DNA from: CBDDBK01 sp965225715
GTDB lineage: Bacteria; Bacteroidota; Bacteroidia; Cytophagales; Flammeovirgaceae
Direction: 5' to 3'
DNA length: 64,000 nucleotides
Assembly (NCBI GenBank): GCA_965225715.1
Contig: CBDDBK010000003.1
Span: forward strand, 248,001-312,000
The position numbers were made by a program, and so were the translations under genes. Positions 25,174-32,758 of this stretch are shown here, one piece after another (within the stretch, counting starts at the first letter, position 1; each line of letters starts with the position of its first letter). The notes beneath the pieces were generated by a model. The model saw only the letters and a list, made by a program, of their open reading frames with translations, was not told where the DNA came from and searched no databases.

Positions 25174-26106
25174 ATGCTTGAACAACATAAATATATTAAT
25201 CCACTTACAGATTTTGGTTTTAAAAAATTATTTGGAACGGAATCAAATAAGGCTTTACTTATTGATTTTCTTAATACAATATTACCTCAGAAAATCAAAG
25301 ATTTAACCTATACGTCTAATGAAAAACTGGGCCGAACGCAAGTGGATAGAAAAGCTGTTTTTGACCTTCATTGTACGGGCGAGTACGGCGAACGCTTCGT
25401 TGTGGAAATGCAAAAGGCCAAACAAGATTTTTTTAAAGATAGGAGTGTTTTTTATGCTTCTTTTCCCATTCAAGATCAGGCTGTAAAAGGCGAATGGGAT
25501 TATGAGCTAAAACCTGTTTATTTGGTTGCGGTTTTAAATTTTGCCTTTGAAGAGACTAAAACGGATAGCCAATTACTTCATACGGTACAGTTAAAAAGGG
25601 ATGACGGAGCAGTTTTTTATGAGAAGTTAAAGTTTATTTATTTGGAATTGCCCAAATTTACCAAAAGCCTTAACCAGTTAAGAACAAATTTTGATAAATG
25701 GCTTTACCTTTTTAAGCATCTTGGGGTGTTAGAGACTAGGCCTGAAGAGTTGCGGTCTCGCGTATTTGCAAAGTTATTTGAAGCTGCTGAGATAGCGAGA
25801 TATACACCTGAGGAACAGAAGGCTTATTTATCAAGTTTAAAATACTATTGGGATTTGAATAATGTAATAAATACAGCAAAGCGAGAGGGACTCGTAAAAG
25901 GCATAGAGGAAGGCATAGAAAAAGGAAAGACTGAAGGACTTAAAGAAGGAATAGAAAGAGGCAGAGCTGAAGGAATTGAAAAAGGCAAGATAGAATCGGT
26001 GCTTGGATTGTACAATAATGGTGTTTCAATAGATATTATTTCAAAATCCTTAAACATTCCTAAAAAGCGAGTTCAAACAATTATAAAATTGAGGAACAAG
26101 CGCTAA
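25174..26106 (+). CDS. PD-(D/E)XK nuclease family transposase-like protein (Rpn/PDDEXK_2)
   Basis: A 310-residue protein. It opens MLEQHKYINPLTDFGFKKLF, the standard start of the Rpn/PDDEXK_2 family. The nuclease core follows: KAVFDLHCTGEYGERFVVEM followed by QKAKQDFFKDRSVFYAS, giving D...E-x-Q. The C-terminal region has Gly/Glu/Lys repeats (EGIEKGKTEGLKEGIERG), which are usual in the family, then a small helix-turn-helix-like tail ending IPKKRVQTIIKLRNKR. Rpn proteins promote recombination or cut DNA in vitro; many genomes carry many copies. A second, less similar member sits at 59198-60127. A 19-bp inverted repeat brackets this locus. Confidence 0.88.
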   Translation: MLEQHKYINPLTDFGFKKLFGTESNKALLIDFLNTILPQKIKDLTYTSNEKLGRTQVDRKAVFDLHCTGEYGERFVVEMQKAKQDFFKDRSVFYASFPIQDQAVKGEWDYELKPVYLVAVLNFAFEETKTDSQLLHTVQLKRDDGAVFYEKLKFIYLELPKFTKSLNQLRTNFDKWLYLFKHLGVLETRPEELRSRVFAKLFEAAEIARYTPEEQKAYLSSLKYYWDLNNVINTAKREGLVKGIEEGIEKGKTEGLKEGIERGRAEGIEKGKIESVLGLYNNGVSIDIISKSLNIPKKRVQTIIKLRNKR

Positions 26107-26179
26107 CTTTTTTGGTAAAAGCAGATGTTTTCAAAAAAAGGTGGGACGTAAAAAATCGCGAAATAAGCCGAAAAAAGCA

Positions 26180-26198
26180 ACAGATTAAACAGCCCACC
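26180..26198 (-). repeat. Right half of the 19-bp inverted repeat flanking the transposase-like gene
   Basis: ACAGATTAAACAGCCCACC is the complement of 24758-24776 apart from one base. Its outer end overlaps the hairpin at 26196-26224. Confidence 0.6.
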
Positions 26199-26224
26199 CC
26201 GCAGGTTTTTAAAACCTGCGGGGT
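26196..26224. terminator. Strong hairpin between convergent genes, probable bidirectional terminator
   Basis: ACCCCGCAGGTTTT (26196-26209) pairs with AAAACCTGCGGGGT (26211-26224): a 14-bp perfect stem with a one-base centre. Its high GC core is out of place in this AT-rich region. It lies between the transposase-like gene (+) and the thioredoxin gene (-). The remaining gap up to 26453 shows no gene. Confidence 0.65.
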
Positions 26225-26453
26225 TTGAAACGGTTTATTACATGTTATATGTGGTAATAATTTTTTTAAAGAAAAAATAAAAACCTTATAATATCTCTGC
26301 TGTGTTTAATGGTTTAACATAAGTATTTATAATTTTGAAAATATTTGGTTTAATAAAAGATTTATGGATGACCAAGTTAGCAGTTTTTCACGTTTAATTA
26401 GTTTTCTTTTTAGGGTATAAGTCTAAATTTTAATTGCAGTTTTAAGCGTAAAA

Positions 26454-27035
26454 TTAAAAAGGAGAACTGTAAGAAGATGTTACAAAATCTTCCCATTTTA
26501 TTGTTTTGTAATTATTTTCTCCAAAATAGACTAAAATTTTATGCAAATCTTCAGGTTTTTGATAGCCCGGTACAGGTGCAATAAGTTGGTCTTGAGGACT
26601 AAAAAAAACAACAGTTGGGTAGCTTAGTTGCCCATTAAGAAGAGTAGCTGCTAGTTCATGATATCCTTTTCCTCTTGAAGTTTCAATAAACTTATAGGTC
26701 TGTCCGTCGTATACAATCTCTCCACGTTGCTCAGCGTCAAGTTTTACAGGATAGTAAACACTATTAACATAGCTGGCTATCAAATCATGACTAAATGTTT
26801 TTTTGTCCATAACTTTACACCAACCACACCAATCGGTATAAACATCAATAAAAAATTTGCGAGGTTCATGTTTATTTTTTGCTAGAGCTTCTTCAAAAGT
26901 CATCCAATGAATTTTTGTTTTTTCTATATTAGACTGGCTAGACTGAACTTTTAGCTTATTTTTTTTATAGTTAAATCCCCAAATTATAAGAATGACAACC
27001 GGAATAATAACTAAAAACTTGACTGTCTTTTTCAT
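26454..27035 (-). CDS. Thioredoxin-fold protein, membrane-anchored or exported
   Basis: A 193-residue protein with an N-terminal hydrophobic segment (VKFLVIIPVVILIIWGFNY). The thioredoxin-like domain has the redox motif C-G-W-C in FIDVYTDWCGWCKVMDKKTF and the cis-Pro strand LSYPTVVFFSPQDQLIAPVPG. It belongs to the thioredoxin_7/DUF255-like group of Bacteroidota periplasmic reductases. The partner proteins are unknown. It is a single gene with a 529-bp repeat-bearing region upstream. Confidence 0.85.
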   Translation of the reverse strand: MKKTVKFLVIIPVVILIIWGFNYKKNKLKVQSSQSNIEKTKIHWMTFEEALAKNKHEPRKFFIDVYTDWCGWCKVMDKKTFSHDLIASYVNSVYYPVKLDAEQRGEIVYDGQTYKFIETSRGKGYHELAATLLNGQLSYPTVVFFSPQDQLIAPVPGYQKPEDLHKILVYFGENNYKTIKWEDFVTSSYSSPF

Positions 27036-27104
27036 GATTAAATTAAAATTAGAATGTAAAAATAAATATAAAAAATAATACAGAACTTAGTGACTTCTTA
27101 ATGT

Positions 27105-27188
27105 ATAGCCTTGCTATTAAACTATAAGAAGAGAATATTTTTTTTAATGACTTAAATACTTGAAAAACCTTTTTTCTATTTGAAATGA
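27105..27188 (+). repeat. Dispersed intergenic repeat, third sub-type
   Basis: GTATAGCCTTGCTATTAAAC, then AGAGAATATTTTTTTTAATG and ACTTAAATACTTGAAAAACC. It aligns with 49683-49766. Its first and last segments resemble those of the other sub-types. Confidence 0.5.
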
Positions 27189-27564
27189 GTACAATATTGG
27201 TATAAGAAAATCTAAATGTAAAATTTATTCCTAATTGTTTCCACTTAAAAAAATAATATTTCTAAGATTAAACATTGCTTTTTATTTTCAAAACATAACA
27301 ACAAATTAAAGAAAAACAGTTTAAAAAGTTAGAGAAAACTATTTTTATTTTTCAACTATATCAATAACAACGGTAATTAGGAAGAAAGAAAATTAAAATT
27401 CTAAAAATCAATATATTGAACCGTAAAATTTAAAAACTATAAATGTTTGGTTATCTTATATTTGCCAACTTAGAAAAAAGACTAAATTTAGAAAAATAGT
27501 TCTAACTACAGAATTGATTCCTAATTCCTAATTATTATAATTAAATATAAATTTTGATATTTTC
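27189..27564. other. AT-rich upstream region of recQ
   Basis: No gene is seen. TATATTTG at 27457-27464 (+) matches the -7 consensus and lies about 100 bases before the recQ ATG. A correctly spaced -33 TTG was not found. Confidence 0.3.
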
Positions 27565-29493
27565 ATGGGAACATTAGAGCAGACTCTCAAAGAATACTGG
27601 GGTTATGATTCTTTTCGTCCTCCTCAAAAAGAAATTATTGAAAGTGTGCTGGGTAAACATGATACGTTGAGTCTTCTGCCGACAGGAGCAGGAAAATCCT
27701 TGTGTTTTCAACTTCCAGCTTTGTTATTTGATGGACTTTGTTTAGTTGTTTCGCCTTTGATAAGTCTGATTCAAGATCAAGTTAAAAAACTCAAAACTCA
27801 AAATATCAGAGCTTCTGCCATCCATAACACTTGTTCTTTTCGAGAAATTAACATGATCTTAGATAATGCAAGTTATGGAAAGACCAAGTTTTTGTATATA
27901 GCACCAGAAAGAATTGAAACTACTGTTTTTAAATCTCGCTTACCCTATATGAATTTAGCTTTATTAGCTGTTGATGAAGCGCATTGTATTTCAAAATGGG
28001 GTCATGACTTTCGTCCGGCTTATCGAAAAATTTCTGCTATTCGTCAAATTTATCCTCAAGTGCCTTGCATCGCTCTTACCGCTACGGCAACTCCAAAAGT
28101 TGTTCAAGATATTGAAAGTAGTTTAGAACTTAAAAATCCCAAATTATTTAAAACTTCTTTTGAACGTAGTAATTTATATCTGGCTGTAAAAAAAACGAAT
28201 AATAAGATTAATGACTTAGAAAAGGCTTTACAAAAAATCAATAAACTGAATAGAGGTGCTGGAATTATCTTTTCAAATTCTCGTCATAAAACAGTCCAAT
28301 TAAGTCAAGCTTTGAGACAAAAAAAGTTTAAAAGCGACTATTATCATGCAGGACTTTCAGGAGAATCGCGTCAAAAAAAACAAGCTGTATGGCAAAAAAG
28401 TCCTGATTCTATCATGGTGAGCACAAATGCTTTCGGTATGGGCATCGACAAAACAGATGTAAGATTTGTTTTTCATACTTCTATTCCAGAAAATATAGAA
28501 GCTTATTATCAAGAAGTTGGAAGGGCTGGACGAGATGGAAAACAAGCCTTTGGCATTTTATTATATGATACTCTAGATATTGATACCTTAAAAAAAAAAC
28601 ATACACTCAAATATCCTCCTCAAAGTTTTATTCAAAAAATATATCAAAGTCTAGCTAACTATTATCAAATTCCTATTAACAGTGGCTATATGTCAAATTT
28701 TGATTTTGAGTTATCTAAATTTTGTAACTTATTTAAAACAAATATATTAGAAACATTTTATGCCTTAAAACAACTCGAAAACTATGAACTTATAAAAATG
28801 GAAGATGGCTTTTTGGCGGCTTCAAAAATACTTATAACCATCAGTTATGAAGATTTATACGAATTTCAGGTCAAGGAACCTAGTTTAGAAAATATGATCA
28901 ATGCGCTTTTAAGGTTTTGTGGAGGTAAGGTTTTTAATACATTTTCCTATATAGATGAAGAAATTTTAGCAAAAACTTTATTTTTAAAACCTCAAGAATT
29001 GGTTTCCAAATTGCGTTATCTTGAAAAAAATGAGGTTTTAATTTATGAAAAAAGCACTCAAAAGCCTAAAATTTTGTTTTTGCAACCCCGATTAGATTCC
29101 AAAGACATCCAATATGGTACTGGATTTTCGAAAGATCAAAAAGAAAGAGATGAAGCGCAGCTTCAGGCAATTTTACACTTTGTAACGAACAAGTCTTCCT
29201 GTCGTATGAAATTGTTAATGAATTATTTTGATGAAGTTTATGAAAAAACTTGTGGACACTGCGATATTTGTGTAAACCAAAGAAGAGCAATAGAAAAAGA
29301 GAAGTTAAGAAGTGAATTAATAAAAATCTATGAAATCAAAATTCTTGAATATCTCATACAACCTAAGTCTTTAGATAGTTTATTAATGTTGGTAGAAGAT
29401 CATGAAAAAGTTGATTTCATGAAAGCCTTAGAACATTTAAAACATTTAGGTAAAGTTAAATATAATGAAAAACACAAATTGGAAAGAAATTAG
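27565..29493 (+). CDS. recQ: ATP-dependent DNA helicase RecQ (short form)
   Basis: A 642-residue 3'-5' DNA helicase involved in recombination and replication repair. Walker A is LPTGAGKSLCFQLP, motif II is AVDEAHCISKWGHDFR, the aromatic-rich loop follows, and motif III is IALTATATPKV. The second RecA domain has STNAFGMGIDKTDVRFVFH and YYQEVGRAGRDGK. The zinc-binding region is present near residue 545 (CRMKLLMNYFDE, then CGHCDIC). A complete winged-helix plus HRDC pair is not evident; the C-terminal ~60 residues are short and helical. Bacteroidota often carry this shorter type next to a longer RecQ. It converges with the MerC-like gene. Confidence 0.92.
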   Translation: MGTLEQTLKEYWGYDSFRPPQKEIIESVLGKHDTLSLLPTGAGKSLCFQLPALLFDGLCLVVSPLISLIQDQVKKLKTQNIRASAIHNTCSFREINMILDNASYGKTKFLYIAPERIETTVFKSRLPYMNLALLAVDEAHCISKWGHDFRPAYRKISAIRQIYPQVPCIALTATATPKVVQDIESSLELKNPKLFKTSFERSNLYLAVKKTNNKINDLEKALQKINKLNRGAGIIFSNSRHKTVQLSQALRQKKFKSDYYHAGLSGESRQKKQAVWQKSPDSIMVSTNAFGMGIDKTDVRFVFHTSIPENIEAYYQEVGRAGRDGKQAFGILLYDTLDIDTLKKKHTLKYPPQSFIQKIYQSLANYYQIPINSGYMSNFDFELSKFCNLFKTNILETFYALKQLENYELIKMEDGFLAASKILITISYEDLYEFQVKEPSLENMINALLRFCGGKVFNTFSYIDEEILAKTLFLKPQELVSKLRYLEKNEVLIYEKSTQKPKILFLQPRLDSKDIQYGTGFSKDQKERDEAQLQAILHFVTNKSSCRMKLLMNYFDEVYEKTCGHCDICVNQRRAIEKEKLRSELIKIYEIKILEYLIQPKSLDSLLMLVEDHEKVDFMKALEHLKHLGKVKYNEKHKLERN

Positions 29494-29512
29494 GACAGAT
29501 TAAATTACGTTT

Positions 29513-29926
29513 TTAAAACTTTATTTTGTTTCTTCTGTATTTCCACAATATTAAACCATAAGTATGCAAAATGATTAAACTCAAGGAACTTAAATACATG
29601 AGATAAATAGCCTTATGAACGCCTAACTTTTCAAAGAAAATGCCTATACTTAAACAAGCCCACATTGCCCACATTAAATATTTTATAATTTTTTCCATAC
29701 GTTTAGTTGAGTGATAAACAGCCCCAAAAGCGATGATTAAAAAAACATAGTCTAAGACTTCCCAATAAAAAAATATAGTTTTATTATTAATTAAGGCATT
29801 AATATTGAAGTCTATAAATGTTTGAAATAAAAATAAAAATGGTATTGCCATACAATGTACAAGACATAAACTGCTGGTCACAGTACCTATATAATCCGAA
29901 ATATTTTTTTTTCTTTCTAAGAACAT
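29513..29926 (-). CDS. MerC-domain membrane protein
   Basis: A 137-residue protein with four hydrophobic segments. The N-terminal part is IGTVTSSLCLVHCMAIPFLF, which holds the Cys pair in the first helix that is typical of the MerC family. MerC proteins were first described as mercury importers, but chromosomal Bacteroidota members near Fur/Zur-type regulators are more likely linked to zinc or other divalent metals. The gene is divergent from a Fur-family regulator, with a palindromic operator between them, which supports metal-dependent control. Confidence 0.82.
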   Translation of the reverse strand: MFLERKKNISDYIGTVTSSLCLVHCMAIPFLFLFQTFIDFNINALINNKTIFFYWEVLDYVFLIIAFGAVYHSTKRMEKIIKYLMWAMWACLSIGIFFEKLGVHKAIYLMYLSSLSLIILHTYGLILWKYRRNKIKF

Positions 29927-30007
29927 ATTTGTGAGTTAATAAATTAATTTACAATAATTAAGATAAAATATCAAAATGTTGTTTAGCGCCTAAACCATTA
30001 TTATAAT

Positions 30008-30093
30008 CATCTCAAATAGAAAAAGGATTTTTAAATCTTTTAACTTATTGATAATGAGAACAAATTTTTCTGAGATAATAATAGCATTGCTAT
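30008..30093 (-). repeat. Dispersed intergenic repeat, second sub-type
   Basis: On the minus strand it starts ATAGCAATGCTATTATTATC and has TCATTATCAATAAGTTAAAA, then CCTTTTTCTATTTGAGATG. The beginning equals 12838-12860. It lies in the 5' leader region of the MerC-like gene. Confidence 0.6.
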
Positions 30094-30148
30094 ATTTAAG
30101 TCATTTCTTATCGTTTTCTTAATAGCAAAACTATAGATAATTTTAAAC

Positions 30149-30156
30149 CAAATATA
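30149..30156 (-). promoter_or_regulatory. Candidate -7 box for the MerC-like gene
   Basis: TATATTTG on the minus strand fits TAnnTTTG. The palindrome at 30175-30191 lies at the position of its -33 region, so a bound regulator would block this promoter. Confidence 0.4.
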
Positions 30157-30174
30157 CAACACAAGAGTTTTATT

Positions 30175-30191
30175 ATGCAACAATGTTGCAT
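30175..30191. promoter_or_regulatory. 17-bp palindromic operator in the fur/merC divergent region
   Basis: ATGCAACA-A-TGTTGCAT is a perfect palindrome, 17 bases upstream of the ATG of the Fur-family gene. Its place and symmetry suggest the binding site of that regulator, controlling itself and the divergent MerC-like gene. Confidence 0.65.
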
Positions 30192-30208
30192 TTTTTTAAT
30201 CTATTTTT

Positions 30209-30574
30209 ATGAAAAAATTTGCTAAAGGTGAAGTTTTAGATTTGGTAAAAAAGTCATCTACGGCTTTATCGCACCATGCTTTATTTGAAATACTGGGTTC
30301 AAGTTATAACCGGGTTACTCTCTATAGAGCTTTGGATAAACTAATAGAAGAAAAAGAAATCCATAGAATTGTGGATATTGATGGTGTATCAAAATTTATT
30401 TATTGTAAAAATTGTACCGAAGAACACCATCATAACCATATTCATTTTAGTTGTGTAAAATGCAGTCATGTTTCTTGTTTGGATACAATAAAACCCAAAT
30501 TTGAACTGCCCAAGACCTTTACTATCTTAGAAGTTAATTTTGTGGTAAAAGGTTATTGTTCTAAATGTACATAA
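30209..30574 (+). CDS. Fur-family metal-responsive regulator (Fur/Zur type)
   Basis: A 121-residue regulator, short for the family (usually 135-150). The N-terminal winged helix includes SHHALFEILGSSYNRVTLYR and ALDKLIEEKEIHRI. The C-terminal dimerisation domain has a His-rich metal site (EEHHHNHIHFSCVKC) and two C-x-x-C pairs (CVKCSHVSC, CSKC), typical of a structural zinc site. The regulated metal cannot be decided; the MerC-like partner and zinc-type cysteines favour zinc. It is divergent from merC and downstream of a 17-bp palindrome that is its likely operator. Confidence 0.88.
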   Translation: MKKFAKGEVLDLVKKSSTALSHHALFEILGSSYNRVTLYRALDKLIEEKEIHRIVDIDGVSKFIYCKNCTEEHHHNHIHFSCVKCSHVSCLDTIKPKFELPKTFTILEVNFVVKGYCSKCT

Positions 30575-30653
30575 TTAATAATTAAAATAAAAAATATTGG
30601 TTTTTTTTAGGATAATTAAAAATAATTATATAGACTACATAATTATTTTTTTA

Positions 30654-31499
30654 ATAACTCATGTTACGCAACTGGTATTATCAGCGGCTTGTTTGATGCT
30701 TTCTAATTCTTCAAAGGCAGCTTGAGTTGCTCTAGTATAAAGTTTTAACTTCAGGGCAAAATGATTAAGTTTAGTAGCTAGTCGCAGTTTTTCTAATTTG
30801 ATAAAAGCCCAGACAGCTGCAAAGAAGTGATTGCGTTGGGTCTGTGCCTTACGCGTAGGCGACTTAGTAACAGAAACATTTTGTTTCAAACTTTTAAACG
30901 ATTCATTTTTAAATCAAAAATAAACTTTTTGGGGCTCTGACTAACAAATTTGATATTGTCAATAGAAGCCAAGCAACTATCAGCTAATATATATTTGAAT
31001 TTCAAATTGTTATGTAAAGATACTTGAATTATGGAACGCATCATTTCATTTTTAGTTAGTGGGCATTTACGTTTTTCCCGATGCGTTTTTAAATCGCAAA
31101 AACTGATATAACAGAACAACCTGAGCAATGAATCCCAATGCCAAGCGGTAATTTCATTCTCATCAGTGTAAGGTTTCTTAATAGTCGTATCATCAAAAAT
31201 TAGGCAACTATCTTCTCGTTCATATTTTCGAACAAGACCTTTAACCTTCAAGCATAAATCTTTGGATGTAAAATTATTAGAGGACAATAAACGCGTAATT
31301 TTATCATGTGAAACCGCATTAGCACTCACTTTGGCAAGTCCAGTGGCCGTGGCTTGACCAAAATTAGAAATCAAATAGTCCGTATATAAATCCAATAACT
31401 TTTCCAAAACAACTAAATTAAATTTAACAAAAGCGCTTTACTGAACCAAAATTAGACAATTTTGCCCTCACTTTTTACTTCTTGCGTAACATGAGTTAT
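30654..31499 (-). mobile_element. Insertion sequence with internal deletion, 18-bp terminal inverted repeats
   Basis: The ends are ATAACTCATGTTACGCAA (30654-30671) and its exact complement (31482-31499). Between them lie the two halves of a DDE transposase with the middle missing. No target-site duplication is obvious. It lies inside a pentapeptide-repeat gene. Confidence 0.85.
30659..31407 (-). pseudogene. DDE transposase (IS4/IS701-like), internally deleted and frameshifted
   Basis: The first part (31407-30886, 173 codons) reads LLDLYTDYLISNFGQATATG near its start and later IFDDTTIKKPYTDENEITAW, with a first acidic catalytic position, and ILADSCLASIDNIKF with a second. It ends at FDLKMNRLKV and a stop. 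The second part (30889-30659) reads VSVTKSPTRKAQTQRNHFFA then AVWAFIKLEKLRLAT, which is the C-terminal region of the same family. Roughly 100 or more codons between, including the region with the third catalytic acid, are gone and the frames differ. The element can no longer move by itself. Confidence 0.8.
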
Positions 31500-31719
31500 A
31501 AAAATACGCCTTTTGAGAAAATGTTGTAAAACTAAAACTAGCCTCTTTAGAAAATATTGCTTTATAAAAATAAGCCTCTTTAGAAAATGTTGCTTCTCTA
31601 AAATCAATGGTATCTTCAAAAACTCTTTCTTGGTAATTTTGTCCTCTTCCGGACAAGGGTAAAAAAGTTAAGGCAAGAATTAGAAAAACTGAGAAAGTTG
31701 AGGCTTGGTTTAGTTTCAT
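31468..31719 (-). pseudogene. Pentapeptide-repeat exported protein truncated by the IS
   Basis: It starts with a signal peptide (FSVFLILALTFLPLSG) followed by pentapeptide-like repeats FREATFSKEAYFYKAIFSKE and further A(S/F)F units. After residue ~73 the frame enters the IS end (YNSCYARSKK is read from the terminal inverted repeat) and stops. No continuation of the repeats is seen on the other side of the IS, so the rest of the gene was lost. Confidence 0.7.
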
Positions 31720-31789
31720 AGTTGTAATATATTGAAAATTAATACTTTAAACCCAAAATATTTTAAAAGATCTTGTGATTTTTAAATAG

Positions 31790-32413
31790 TTAAGCAATTT
31801 TTAAAATTTCTTTGATAAAATAGAAAATAAGAGCGGCATACATTGGGCTAAAAAAGAATATGAGTCGGGTGGTTAATCTATTGGTGGATTTTTGGATTTC
31901 TTTTTGTAATCTTAATTCCACATTTTTAATTTCAAGTTTGATATTTTGGATTTCTTTTTGATTTTCTTCTATTCCTTTTTGAAGTTTTGATTCACTTTCT
32001 TTAAATTCTTTTTGAAGTTTTGATTCACTTTCTTTAAATTCTTTTTGAAGTTTTGATTCACTTTCTTTAGCTTCTGTACGCAGCTTTTCTATTTCTAATT
32101 TAAATTGTCCTTTAATTTCTTCTGCTTCTTTTCGAATTTCTTTTTGAAGTTTTAATTCGCTTTCTTTCGATTCTGTACGCAGCTTTTGTATTTCTAATTT
32201 AACCCCACTGATTTCTTTTTGAAGTTTTAATTCTACATTTTTAATCTCAAGATTAATTTTTCCTATATCCTTTTGGGCATCCTCTTTTTCTTTTTGAACT
32301 GCCGATGAGCTATATCCATTTTGTTTATATGAAATATCACCAATAATTTTCAGTAAACCCTTAATTTGAACAGGACTAAAATCCGACTGACTCAATATTT
32401 CTTCTTTTTCCAT
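31790..32413 (-). CDS. Coiled-coil protein with 11-residue repeats and C-terminal membrane anchor
   Basis: A 207-residue protein. Residues ~35-180 are an almost continuous coiled coil rich in Glu and Lys, with tandem 11-residue units KLQKEFKESES (two exact and one partial copy; 33 bp each at about 31985-32070). A C-terminal hydrophobic segment (IFFFSPMYAALIFYFIKEIL) would anchor it in the membrane. The N-terminus has FSPVQIKGLLKIIGDISYKQ. It resembles the loosely related 'coiled-coil plus TM' proteins seen near transposons (DUF1640-like, Bdr-like), but I assign no function. Confidence 0.6.
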   Translation of the reverse strand: MEKEEILSQSDFSPVQIKGLLKIIGDISYKQNGYSSSAVQKEKEDAQKDIGKINLEIKNVELKLQKEISGVKLEIQKLRTESKESELKLQKEIRKEAEEIKGQFKLEIEKLRTEAKESESKLQKEFKESESKLQKEFKESESKLQKGIEENQKEIQNIKLEIKNVELRLQKEIQKSTNRLTTRLIFFFSPMYAALIFYFIKEILKIA

Positions 32414-32532
32414 AACTTAAACTATTTGTATTTTATAAAAGTTAAAATGACATTAAAATGACTGAAACAAAGATAAAAAATAGTTTTTTATCTTTGGACA
32501 TCCTATTTGAAAAAAAGAATTTTTGAACAGTT

Positions 32533-32626
32533 TATAGCAAAGCTATTTTATTTTTCGAAACGTTTGATTTCAATAAGAATAGGTTAGAACTCTAAAAAAT
32601 ATTTTTTTTAAGCAATATGAGTATAA
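32533..32626 (+). repeat. Dispersed ~94-bp intergenic repeat, copy D
   Basis: TATAGCAAAGCTATTTTATT, then TTCGAAACGTTTGATTTCAA, AATAGGTTAGAACTC and AAGCAATATGAGTATAA. It is clearly homologous to copies B and C with about 15% change. It is followed at once by a reversed fragment of the second sub-type (32627-32680). Confidence 0.85.
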
Positions 32627-32758
32627 CTCGTTGGTTTTGAAAATGATCATTTTCAAAATTAAAAATAGCACTGTTATAAAGTAAATTTATTTTAACTTTT
32701 GAATAATTTTGAGCCTTTACCAAATTTTAAGTCTTAGAAAAATAATCTCATAATAGAA

